A program made the position numbers and the translations under genes. The notes below the pieces were generated by a model that was given only the letters and a program-made list of their open reading frames with translations, was not told the DNA's origin and searched no databases. Positions 13,022 through 26,700 of a stretch of 64,000 nt of DNA are shown here, one piece after another; within the stretch, counting starts at the first letter, position 1, and each line of letters starts with the position of its first letter. Source of the DNA: Hyalella azteca (Eukaryota; Arthropoda; Malacostraca; Amphipoda; Hyalellidae); the NCBI RefSeq assembly GCF_000764305.2, contig NW_025931866.1:1-64000 (forward strand). Reading direction: 5' to 3'.

Positions 13022-14351
13022 AAGTTGCATTACTGTAAAAATACGGTGTTCAAGACCTATGGTGACTAGTACCCCACAACTATACGCAAGGAACAGGTAA
13101 CGATGTGAACCTTACAGCATAAGAGTGAGATTTTGCCACCACAAATCCCCATGTCATGCTGGAAGCTAGCGTATTAGGTCCCAGTGACATAACTGAATAT
13201 CAATATCATCTCATCGGGAACTAACTGCATGTACTACCCTGAACGGATATTCTGAGCCTGCATGTACAATAACTATTTCTAAGCGGAAACTATACATCAA
13301 TGTATGTTGTTGAAAATACGCTAAATAACTATTTCGATGGAAAAATAGAGTACAATTAAATATCTATCTTACAGCTATCCACTAACTCAGCATCATCCGG
13401 TCTATAGGGCAGACACTCGATCTCTCATCTTACTTTTAATATTAAATATATAAAAAATTGGAAGTATTTACTTGATAATCCATGTTAACTTTCGAAAGCT
13501 AAACACATAATTTGAAGTTACTTTGAATATCCAATTTATATCATTCTGAATGAATTTGCGAATCCCAGTCGAAAGAACAGCTTGATAAAATTAGTAAAAA
13601 ATTTTCTTCGCTCGTCCTCATTACACATTGCTATTATATCAGCAACTTATGTGCACATGTGAGCGCGCACTCGTGCAGAGCCCGCATGCAACACACGCAA
13701 CAGAACGTTCACAAAATGTGCTCACCCTTTAATTTTTCGGCATTCGCTTCTCACTGAATTTATGCACTAGTTGCGCTAAAATCAGTCAATGGTAACAGCA
13801 TGCCATGTTACATAGTCCAGTCATCACGCTTAGTGTTTTTTACATCAATGCAGTTCGAAATCTTAATTTGATGATGAGATTACAGCCTCTGAGAAAATTA
13901 CGTATACTTACTGAAGACATGACACCAAACTTGAGAGTTGACTTCTGATTGCTATGGCAGTACCAGCGTACATTGAGATATAATGTAATAATATCAGAAA
14001 AATTGGGATTCGGCATTGAAGATTAAGCCATCCGACATGTCACCGTTAGTAAACATAGCAGAATTTTTGCAGCTGATGCATGTGGGTCTTTGGCACGGAA
14101 TTCACTGCTCCCTTCTTGCTGTGCTATACCACCTGACCACCTCGTCGATTTCGATCAGAACTTTAACAAATTGCTGCGAGTCTCGAACCCACAACAGAGA
14201 CTCCCCCAGTGTGCTCTTACCTACTCGTCCACTCACCGCATTACTCCCATGTTCCTCAACATCATTATCAATTTGCCTTTTTACTTCATCATCATTAGTA
14301 CCATTGTCTTCCTGCAATGCATTTTGTCATGGTTTGGCAGCGATGTCGCTG

Positions 14352-14376
14352 CCNATTGTGCTCGCCATGTCCGTCA

Positions 14377-14423
<47 letters not shown>

Positions 14424-14505
14424 CGTCCGTGACCACAAGTTTTCGTCGACGAGAAAATGCGCTCTCTGTCACTCACTGCAGTGAGTATACTGAGTTATAT
14501 TTTTT
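14352..14505 (+). mobile_element. Short repeat with (TCTG)n core, copy 1 (MITE-like)
   Basis: GTGCTCGCCATGTCCGTC leads into a TCTG/TCCG run, followed by TTTTCGTCGACGAGAAAATG, the palindrome ACTCACTGCAGTGAGT and ACTGAGTTATAT. The same order is found at 39217-39348 and, inverted, at 59911-60074. In those copies a left CGCATTTTCTC matches the right GAGAAAATGCG as terminal-type inverted repeats. A single N at 14354 sits inside this copy, probably where the repeat could not be resolved. Confidence 0.7.
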
Positions 14506-14753
14506 ATATACCCTCGATAAGAGGGTATGGAGGTGGTGATGGAGTAGCGAAACTATAAGTAGGCTGAGATTTAGGAAGTTATGCGCTATAAATGAGTTGA
14601 AACAGATCAATATAAGTGCAAAAAATAATTAAGTATAACATATTTCGCAGCACGTTCAAGCAGGAACAACCGCCACGGCTATACAAGCTTCTGATTGCTC
14701 CACTATAATGAATATTACTTTCTTTATTGCTTGCAGCAAGGAATCACTTCAAA

Positions 14754-17700
14754 ATGGGACGATTATATTCATGCCTGTATTTTTTTTGTTTGACAGTTAC
14801 TGTGCACGCTTTTGCAATGGAGAGAAAACGGCTTCAAGAAATCCTGGTGCTCTGTCTCTGCTACTGCGTGGCGAACATCAATGCCGCACCTACGGTACAG
14901 TTTTTCAATTTCGAAATTTCTCAACTTCAGCATTTTTCTGTGTGGTTATGAAATGTACAATCTTCATTCATTTAGAATTATAATGAATAGCGTATATTGA
15001 ATTTAAAAATTAGTTCTTCTTAACGTTACACATACTCATTTTAATGAATTCAACTAGGGTGACATTCAGCATACAATAGGAAGCAAATTAACGCTATACG
15101 ACTTTACAATGAGCGTAAAATGAATATACTGAGTGCCAATTTTTTACCATTGGTCGTGGGAACACAAGAAAGGCAAAACAGGCATCATGGTTAATGGTTA
15201 ATGGTTGATATTCCCGTGAATTATTTTTGAATGAATATTTTTCATTTCCTAGAGATTCCGTTGACTGAATTGGCAGGTTAGTAGTAGGCTCAATGTGAAA
15301 CATTCACGCGGTATTAAGTGGATCTTGGAAAAAGGCCTCAATATATTTATAGTCAAAGCCTGCAAGTGAAGTACCTAAGGTGAGTATTCACTCAGAGAAG
15401 TGAATGTGTCATATTGTTTAAATGGTGACACACTTTCTGCGCGTAGCTCTGATACGCCTTTTTGCCGGACCAAACAGGGCCAGGGTAACCCACACAAAAG
15501 AAGAAGGTGCTTCGCTATATGTGGACAAAGTCTTGTTCGTTTCTCTGAGTGGTGTTTTAATGTACATGTAAAATTAGTCATTTATTTAGTAAAATGTACC
15601 AGCGTATATATGCTAGCTCTGATCTAATGCGTTGTATCATTTATTTGGTAAAATATACTGGCGTGTATATGCTAGCTCTGTACTAATACGTCGCATCATT
15701 TATTAAGGAAAATGTATCAGCGTATATATGCTAGCTCTGATCTAAGACGTTGTATCATTTATTTGGTAATATATACTAGCGTGTACATGCTAGCTGTGAT
15801 CTATTCTAGGGTATAATATATTTAAGTCTCCTAACGTTTGATCGTGTTCACAAGCAATATCGCTTGTGTTCACTTTAAGATTATAGTAATAAGCTCAGTA
15901 ACTTTTTTGTAGATTCTAAGGCGTAATATATATAAGTCTCCTATATATCATTTGATCATGTTCACAAGCAAGATTGCTCGTGTTCAGTTCAAGACTAAAG
16001 TAATATGCCCGGTAATTTTTTGTTTCTTTTAGGCAGAGGTGGGCAGTAGCGCGCTACATTTAAGCAATTGTAACGGTAGCGGTAGCGCCCGCTACATATT
16101 TAAGTAGCGATACTAGGTTTTGCCGCTACAGCGCTACCGCTACATTTATAGATAAAGCTCTTAGATTTTACTTAATAGTATTAAATATTATTTAAAAACC
16201 AGCATTATCCAATACATACTATACATACATTATCCAATACATAATACAAATTACAGAATAAAACTGTGCGAAAGATTTCGGTGTAATGTTGTCAACCTCA
16301 GCCTGTTACTAGTGTCAAAATGTTAGTTGTTACTTGTTAAACCAAACTACAGGCTTCTGTAGCCTAATTCCACTCAAGGAAGCTAGCAGCGTCTTGTAGC
16401 ACACGTCTCCCTATGAAGCAAGCAGGGTAACTTAGCCTTGATGCCAGATACACACCTATATGTAGTCTTAGCGAGTGAATTAAGTCCTATCTATTTTCTG
16501 AAGGAAATCCACCCCCGCCCCCCTTTAGAGCCCAGCTGTGTGCGTTAAAATTCACTCACAGCTATCGCAATAGTATCGTTGAAAAGCTCAGAATGTCAGC
16601 TTTAAGATGAGACTAAGCATGTAACTGAAGCACAACTCAAGTAGAAACTATATTCAAAGATTTCAGCAGCTAATTACTTTATATCTAATTAGTTAAAGAA
16701 CTCTCCCACCCGCTTCCCTTTAAAGAGACGTCATGAACGTAAATATTTACATACAGACATGGCAGTGGTACCATTGGAAAGAGCATAATTTCAGCTTTAA
16801 GATGAGATTAAAACCCAAAAATGCCAAATCTGAAAATTTCAGGGTATACCTCCCTTGCAATTGTAACGGTAGCGCCCGCTACATATTTAAGTAGCGATAC
16901 AAGGTTTTGCCGCTACAGCGCTACCGCTACATTTATAGATAAAGCCCTTAGATATTACTTAATAGCATTAAATATTATTTAAAAACCAGCATTATCCAAT
17001 ACATACTATACATACATTATCCAATACATAATATGAATTACAGAATAAAACTGTACGAAGAATTTCGGTGTAATGTTGTTAACCTCAGCCTGTTACTAGT
17101 GTCAAAATGTTAGTTGTTACTTGTTACGTTGTTACCAGTTATCACTTGTTCTTGTTCCGTGCCAGCTGCCACCACATGTCCACGACCACATCACGGACAT
17201 CAGCTACCTAACTTCAGTTTGCTTACAGTTATTTTTACACAGTTATTTTTATGTTTAACCTTCCCTACATGGATAACTACTTTAATCTACCAATCTCAAA
17301 AATTATCCACATATATATACAAATAAAAGACTGATTTTTTTATATGTCTATTTGGATAATTTTTGAGATTGGTAGATAAAGTAGACCCATGTAGGGAAGG
17401 TAAAACATATGAATAACTTTTATTTACTGTATCTAACCCGTACTATTTCGGTTAGGTTCATTGCAATAAAGTTGCATTGATATGTTTTGAAAATGTTTTA
17501 TTATCATTAAATGTTTACGAGTAAATCCCAATGGCAGAACAATAAATATTTAGAGATTTCCTATTATTTTGGCCATTGTAGCGGCTAATGTAGCGGCGCT
17601 ACATTTTACTGTAGCGGTAGCACCCGCTACAATCTAGTGGGTGTAGCGGTAGCGGTAGCGTCCGCTACATTTAGAGCATGTAGCGGTAGCGGTAGCGGCG

Positions 17701-20700
17701 CTACATTTCAAAGTAGCGCTGCCCAGCTCTGCTTCTAGGGTATAATATATTTAAGTCTCCTATCGTTTGATCGTGTTCACAAGCAGAAATTGCTTGTGTT
17801 CAGTTTAAGACTATAGTAATACGCTCAGTAATTGTTTGGTGATTCTAGGGCTGTCTCTTATACACATCTATACGCCTTTTTGCCGGACCAAACAGGGCCA
17901 GGGTAACCCACACAAAAGAAGAAGGTGCTTCGCTATGTGGACAAAGTCTTGTTCGTTTCTCTGAGTGGTGTTTAAATGTACATGTAAAATTAGTCATTTA
18001 TTTAGTAAAATGTACTAGCGTCTATATGCTAGCTCTGTTCTGATACGTCGCATCATTTATTTAGGAAAATGTACTAGCGTATATATGCTAGCTCTGATCT
18101 AATACGTCGCGTCAATTATTTAGTAAAATATACCAGCGTATTTATGCTAGCTCTGACCTAATACGTCGCGTCAATTATTTAGTAAAATATACCAGCGTAT
18201 TTATGCTAGCTCTGACCTAATACGTCGCGTCAATTATTTAGTAAAATATACCAGCGTATTTATGCTAGCTCTGACCTAATACGTCGCGTCAATTATTTAG
18301 TAAAATATACCAGCGTATTTATGCTAGCTCTGACCTAATACGTCGCGTCAATTATTTAGTAAAATATACCAGCGTATTTATGCTAGCTCTGACCTAATAC
18401 GTCGCGTCAATTATTTAGTAAAATATACCAGCGTATTTATGCTAGCTCTGACCTAATACGTCGCGTCAATTATTTAGTAAAATATACCAGCGTATTTATG
18501 CTAGCTCTGACCTAATACGTCGCATCATTATTTGGTAAAATATACTTGCGTATATATGCTAGCTCTGATCTAATACGTCGCATCATTATTTGGTAAAATA
18601 TACTAACGTTTATATGCTAGCTCTGATCTAATACGTCGCTGTTGCAAATTCATAAGTCTAACTTCATCAGTACTCAGTATTTTATATACTGCACTGCGCT
18701 CACGACAGACAATAAATTTATTTATACAAGCAAACAAAATGTTTGAGTCTTGCAGGGAATGCCGCGGGTAGAAGATGGCTCTGTCCTGGTCGGAGACATC
18801 CTCTATTCTGCGGAAGAATGGCAAAATTTTCTCGCTAAAAACTTGCATTCAGTGAAGAAACTTTGGCCACGAACGAACGGGGCCTTGAAAATTCCTTACA
18901 AGATATCCTATCGTAAGTCAATTTGAGTTTCATGCGTTGTAATCAACTGTCTCAGCTGTACCTCTCTATTACCATTTAATTACATTTAACTACAAAATCC
19001 CAAGCAGATTATTTGTCATAAGTTAAATGAAATTACCACACATATTTTGGTCAAGACTAGGTTATTACACGATTTACTTATGTCCAGAAGCGTCAATGTG
19101 GCGAATATCGACCCATGGAAGGTCAACGACAGAACTCGTGAGGTCAATAAATTTATGAGAGGTCGACAAATTAACACATTTATTCTATACTCGTAGAATG
19201 ATAATTCACGTATATTTATCTACGTTAAGTTTTGTTAGATATCGAAACAGTTAAAACTCTCCCAAGGAAAAAATCTTTTTTACTTCATATTATTCCGTAA
19301 GAAGTATCTCTTAATACTGATATATAACTCATAAGATGTATAAGTTACTATATAGCATTCGTTTGATTTAGAGCATAGTAATTTAAAATTATAAATGAAA
19401 CAATTCAATGCCTATATAATTATTTCATCTATTCGAATTTGTGTGTTGATGGAGAGGGTCGATGTAGCTTGCCAACCTCTGAGCTAGAGCTCTAAATTGT
19501 TAGGTTCACTAAACATATAAAAGACAACAGCCACTCATTATTTGTTTTAGCAAATGGATTCTCTTATAATATGTGTCTAGCTTGGAAGGTAAAGTATCAA
19601 CTTAAGACTTTCTAGCTTATAAATAGGTTTCAAGAAAATTATGTATGCCGTTCTGTTCGATCCCATGAACTGAATGAAATGCACGCATTTCAAGAAACAA
19701 GAAATTCAGCTATGGTGGTCATTGAAATGTTCAACATACCTTCACGTAATCTAATAAAATTTAGCCTCTCGTTAATAACACTTCATAATTAAATTCCATC
19801 TACAAAACCATTAGTTCTTATGAGTTCAAATCCTGCCCTGCGTGTTGCAGCGAAAATGAACATGACGGTGCTACAAGAGGCGATCGGCGCCTGGGAGGCG
19901 GCGACGTGCATCAAGTTCTTCGAGATGGAAGTGTTGGACGAGCGCGCAGAGTTCATGGAGTTCGTGGGCAAGAAAGGATGTTACGCCTCTGTGGGTTACA
20001 GGAAGGGCAAAAACACTAGAATCAGTGTCGACACTTGCGCAGTACGTACCTTAGTCTTTTGTTAAGTCTCTACCTCAGATATTTTTGTGAGTCTCCGTTT
20101 GTCTACAAATTTCGAACAAACAGGTTACAGAAGTTAGCTTTGCGCCGGAGGCATATGTTGTAGGGTTAGGAACGTTGTGTGAGAAGTCCAACTCATTATC
20201 AATTATCAAGCTTTTTATCATCATTATCAAGTTCCTTAACGTCGTTAAAAAATTTAAAATAATTCAATTTTGTGTGCCGAGTTTCGAGTGCCGAGTGCTA
20301 AGCACTTTTTCTTTTGGTGTGGAACGTTTAAAAAATGCATTGTATTATGTATCTTTTACAGAACATAACATAACATAACATAATATAGTGATGTCGGCGC
20401 TGAAGCGAAGGCCTGATATGGCCTGTCGCCGATTCTTTTCCTTTTCGTGCCTTGTTCACAGAAGATCTAAAATCGTGTCATTTGACCGGATCTTTTCATG
20501 GCAGACGATAGTTTGAAGTAGATGTGTATAAGAGACAGCCCCACAACTATACGCAANCATGAATCAGCCACATTCATGTCCTTAATACAGTCCGAAATAT
20601 TCGCCGCAATCACTGTTTCACGGAGTTTATCCTGTCTCTTATACACATCTAGATGTGTATAAGAGACAGGATAAGAACCTTGTAAAATTATCCATACTCT

Positions 20701-23700
20701 AGATGTGTATAAGAGACAGTTTCACTGCAGTGCGACAAACTTTTTTAGCTTGATTTCGAGCTCTGGCATACAGGTTATAATCAGACTCGCTGCGAGTTCG
20801 TAAATAACGCTTGTATGCTTCTTTCTTGGTCTTTAGCTTAACTGCACTGTTCATCCACTGGGACTTTTTAACTCCTCCAAGCGTAATCTTGGGTACACAA
20901 GCATCAACTGCAGACATAACCGTGTCTTTGAGAAACAACCATGAATCAGCCACATTCATGTCCTTTTAATACAGTCCGAAATATTCGCCGCATTCACCGT
21001 TTCACGGAGTGTATCATAGTCGCCTTCTTTTTCATGATTTATTCTTCAAGTTCATTTACACATTATTATAAAAGAAGCAAAGGAAAGTTTTCAAGCGAAT
21101 GGTCCTTGTTTCATGCACTTTTATATTGGATATATTGAATGAAAGCGCGGCATGACGTGGTTTGTTGAAGTGACTTCTGAATATATATAGCTTTCTGTTG
21201 TAAGTATCCATTTCACGGTGAACTCTGGATGGTTAAAAATAGTTTAATGTTAAGGTCCAAGGCGTTTCATGAAAAGGCTATGCCAACAAGTCAGTTAAGT
21301 GTTTATATGAACTGTATATAAGTCTCCGAGGATTGTGAAAGACGGAGGATTAACTGTAAATAACTCTCCGAGTATTACGATAGGCGAAATATTAACTGTA
21401 AATAAGTCTTCGAAGAATATGAAAGACGGATGATGAACTAATTAATAACTAGTTTGTTGGGATGGACAGGGATAGCAAGTCTATGGCCTAGACTTGTCTA
21501 TGTCTAAGTCTAGGACTGCAAGTCTATGTCAACTCATGCTTGGCTTGCTGGTATCTATCATATTAAATAAATGTGCTTTAACTGTTATTTTGTTATTATC
21601 AATGAATTCGTCGAATTTCAGGGGAGAGGCGTCACCCACGAAATTGCTCACGCATTGGGACTGCAGCACGAACAGAGTCGCAGCGACAGGTAAGGTGTAG
21701 GAAAGGTGGCATTACGGGTGGCAATAATGGAACTGTGAACGTCAATTTATAACCCGCCGATAAATGATTCTTTATTTTGACAGAATTTTGCTCATGAACT
21801 TATAATAACTTTGAATTTCTGTTTACTAGCTGAACAATTTTTTCCAAATCCTGCTCATGCTTATATAGTGGATCCCATTTATTTGATGACACAGGACAAA
21901 AATAATTGATGACTTTTTATTTGATGACAAAAACAGTATTAGTGTAATATAAACTATTACTATGTCGATATCGAATTTTATTAAGAAGGTTAAGAAAATG
22001 TGAAACAAAGGAGATTGAGGTTAACATATTAACACATCAAAACAATAATTACAAAGGAAGATATCTCGTCTCCTAACTCGCGAATAACCTCAGAAAGGCT
22101 ATGCTATAGTTTAATAGTAGCTAGATACCTCATTTAATTGCGAGAGAACCTTGTTCGGGGTAGAGACCAGCCACAACGGTTGATCAATTCCATCCTCATC
22201 AGAAGGTGGTCGCGACAGAGCGGGTGTAGTTAAGTGCCGCACACTTTAAAAGTGTGAGGGAATAGCGAGAAAAAACATTTATCAGTCTCAAGAGAAAACT
22301 TGACTAACATAGTTATGTGGTGCGCAGTGTATATTCATCTTGATGATCTTATAATTAATACGGCGCAGGCCTTTTAATGACAATTGAAACCTAAGGTTGA
22401 TCATAGATGATGTTCGATGTTAATAATGCTTCAATTTTCATGAAGTATGTCATACAATTAATTTTATTCTAAAAGAAACTTGCCATTTGTGTTTGAAAGC
22501 TATCATTGACTGCTTAGGCATTCATTTCATTACTATCCAGCATTATGATATGGCATCGGAAATGCAACTCTAAGGATCATAGTTAAGGAAGAAATTTTCC
22601 CCAGGAACGACCATATCATTTTGGTAGCGGACAACATCGAAGTAGGCAAGGAGTTTAATTTCGCTTTATTGAAGACCGTCAATTACAACATCCCTTACGA
22701 CTACTACTCCCTCATGCACTACTATGACCGGGTGAGCCATACATGCAGTACTATGACCGGCTGAGCCATACATGCAGTACTATGACCGGCTGAGTCATAC
22801 ATGCAGTACTATGACCGGGTGAGTCATACATGCAGTACTATGACCGGGTGAGTCATACATGCAGTACTATGACCGGGTGAGTCATACATGCAGTACTATG
22901 ACCGGCTGAGTCATACATGCAGTACTATGACCGGGTGAGTCATACATGCAGTACTATGACCGGGTGAGTCATACATGCAGTACTATGACCGGGTGAGTCA
23001 TACATGCAGTACTATGACCGGGTGAGTCACGCATGCAGTACTATGACCGGGTGAGTCATACATGCAGTACTATGACCGGGTGAGTCACGCATGCAGTACT
23101 ATGACCGGGTGAGCCATACATGCAGTACTATGACCGGGTGAGTAATACATGCAGTACAATGACCGGGTGAGTCATACATGCAGTACTATGACCGGGTGAG
23201 TCACACATGCAGTACAATGACCGAGCGAGACATGAATGCTAAATTATAAAATATAGATTGCATAGACTCGCTCAAGCGAGACCGCAGCGCCCTAATTGCA
23301 GGATCAGGCACGAGTGAGCCACCTGCGCATGTGCAAATATGCTAGTGACTCGGCTGATAAATGAAGCCTTTGGAAGCACGGGACTTAGAAAAGCTTATTT
23401 ATGACCAGAATAACAATTAAAGGTCCACAATAATTGAATTGGTGACGGGTCCGTTCACAAAACATTGGGTGAGGATTCAAGTCTCCACTGAATATTATTC
23501 GTGCGTTAAGTTTGAGACTTTTACCTTAGATTCCGAGTAAAATTTAATGTTAAAGTTATAATAGACCTGTGACAATGTTTTAATTTTTATAATATGGAAA
23601 ATTCCAACATTTGGTTCTTTTATGACATATTCCATTAATGCAAATAACCCTGCATATTTCAAACATGCTATCTTTAAATAGAATTTCCATGGTTTTTCCC

Positions 23701-26700
23701 TTCCAAGGCTGCTAGCGGAGACGACAAGCGCACGATGCTCGCTAGAGACCCACGATTTCAACTCGTCATGGGCGACGGGAAAAAAATCAGCTTTTGGAAC
23801 GCCAAGCTCGTGAACACAGCTTACGGATGCATAGGTGAGCCAAGGAAGTTCTTTATTTTATAGCAAATTATGACAAATAACATATAACAAATTATAAAAT
23901 GATATTGTGGTTGAAGCTTCGATAAGCCATGTTGGCGATTGAAGTTACAAGTATACTCACGATTTATACAAGGTCCCAGAAGGATTACTAGAATTTGAAA
24001 CAAGAACCAACACCAGAGGCCACAGCTATAAACTAAAAAACTGCGTTGTAACACATCCATGAACAACTTTTCTTCTCGCTTCGAGTCACCGCCATGTGGA
24101 ACAGCCTCCCTGATAGCATCTTTGACGCTCCGAGTATGAACGCCTCCAAGAACAGACTATAGACGAAGCTATGCAGGAGCATATGTTCAGTTTTGAAATG
24201 CCTTGCACCTTACGGACCAGGCATTATGTCCAGCAGCTATATCAACCAATCGTCAGTTATGGAAAGATCGGGTTCCAAAGGCCGGATCTCTTGTAGAATC
24301 AAGTCACGAAAAATACAAGAATCGGCAACAGGCCATGGGCCTATTTCTTCAGTGCCGGCACTTCTATTCTATTCACTATTCTTAACTACTCGACTACCCC
24401 CAAGCTGACAGAAGACTAAGGCGACTTCCACTCGAATTATTTGTTTGATCACTTGAACTTTAAAGCATGGACGAAGCTGACCAAGTTTACATATGTGACC
24501 TAAAGGCAAATGGTTCGAATGGAACTGCCAAAAATTTGGTTCTAAAAGTTGCTACTGACGACATTGCTTGTTAATGATGCTGACCATTTTGCGGACACTG
24601 CGCATTTCAAACTTTTCAGTGAAATTCTATCTGGGTACGTATGTTACTGAGGCTAATGGGTCTATAATGCAACCAAATGCATTTAGTTTCATATAGTTTT
24701 TGGATAGAGATAAGAACACGGAATATATGTCGAACACAGAATATATGTGAAATATTTCAGTAGACAATAGAGGGATTTTCAAGGAAAATATAAGCGATAG
24801 GAGCAGTGAATTTATTTATTTTGTAGTATTTTATTCATTTAATCATTTCTCTCTGCAGACGACTGGCTGGCGAGCTGCAAGCAAGAGTCAGAACCCTGCA
24901 AGAACGGCGGCTACACGCAGAAGGACTGCAGCTGCGCGTGTCCTCTGGGCACCACGGGCGACAAGTGTCAGGTGTACAACATGAGTTACAGAGGTGAGGT
25001 TGTAAGACGTGGGAATGCTAGCGGCTCGGTATTGAGTCCCTTAAGGTCTATGACTCGTGCCAAACGTTTGGTTGTACCAAACGCCCTATGTTTCGGCTAA
25101 GGCGTGTAAGTCAGAGACCAGACTGCGCTAGCGTCTTACAATTGTGTTTCGAATTAGGGAATGAAACACAGAAGTAATTCTCCTAATTTACTGGGTCAAG
25201 GTCCGGAGGCCAGATTAAGAACGGTATTACAGATATGCAAATGATTATGACAACTGGACTTACTTGACGTTGTAATCCCCTAGGTCAGTGCTAATAATAT
25301 GCATACGTAGCTAAATCATATCTAACAGGATATCAACTGCAGTTGCTAATTGATAATGATGCTTAAGGCAATAACATGGATAATAATGTTGAGTTAGAGT
25401 TGATGGGTAACTATGCTAGAATTCACAAGGCTAGCAACGTTCCTAGAAAATGAGTTGCGGGGGTAACTAGAGGAAATATATAAACATGGTCGCTACAAGG
25501 TATAAACATTATTACAAGAGTCGCTTCTGTGTAACACGTTTGGTAGATCATGAAAGATAAATATCATGAACAGCAACGGTGAGTCATGTTCACTATCTCG
25601 TTCATTCATTCAGCAAGTCATGATTGGCAGTTTTCACCGAATATTTACAATAACTTTGATGTTAAATGTTTATGTTCAAAGCGGACTGCATTGAGTTGAG
25701 CCTTGTTTTCGATCTACGAAATTAGTTTATCTTTTTTCATTTGTTTTTTTCTGTGAGCTTCGGCCTACAATCGGATTGTTTCGATCTGATGAGATATTAT
25801 TTCTTTGACGTGACCCAATCTGAACGCGATAAGTTTTTGTACTACGATTAAATCATTTTCAATGCCTTGCAATTTCATATTTCGCATTATTTAAAGTTTG
25901 TATTACACCGCAGATGCTCTGATAAAGCAGATCTCTCCGTACACCTCCGTCATCACAACCTCTGGTACAGAGGTCGTCTCGTTTGGCTACCCTGACGACA
26001 GTCCATCGGCAGGTACGTGGCCCGATGATGAAGGACAGGATAGATCAAATTAGAGTTTAAAATTGTATGAGGAACAGTAATGTTTAGATTAGAGTTGAAT
26101 TTTGTATTGCTATTTTACATCTCACTTCTCCTCAACGTTCTGAAATAGCTTTGCTAAACCTATAACTGAAAACCTTCTATCAAATATAAAAATGAGGTTC
26201 AATTAATTTTTCAGTATTCTCGAACCAAGTTTTTTTTCCATGTTCAAATGAAAAAAAAAATACGAAATTGCAGACGATTTCCTTAATTTCACAGATAACG
26301 ATGCAATATTTTCCTAACTTGAACGATTTTATGATGAAAAGTTCAAGTTTGGCAATTGGATTTCTTCATTATAAACTTAAAAATTATGTTTAGAATTACA
26401 CCGGAAAAATTCGAAGACATGAAGAATCCAGTGAATTCAAAAATGGTAATTAGAAAGTCATCCTGAAATCTTTCCCAGAGACAATATCGTCGTACAAATA
26501 GAACAAACGGTTTCTGCGCATGCAATGCAAAAGTATCTCCCTAACTGCTCCCAGATGCATTGAAGAACGCTACACCAACCCAGCTATTTATTATAAAGGC
26601 TACAACATGAGAGTTAATCCTACACACTTGTGCACATCAGCCACATCATCATACCCCGAATATGCGTAGCACACCCGTAACTATGCATAACACTCAATAA

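Noticed and set aside
20699..20959. 86-residue frame ending in LSLIHI
   Set aside because: The last residues are translated mosaic-end adapter; only the upstream part is kept, as a LINE fragment.
22715..23224. CRISPR-like regular spacing of 29-bp units
   Set aside because: Units are contiguous with no spacers, lie in an animal intron and start from the exon sequence; a minisatellite.
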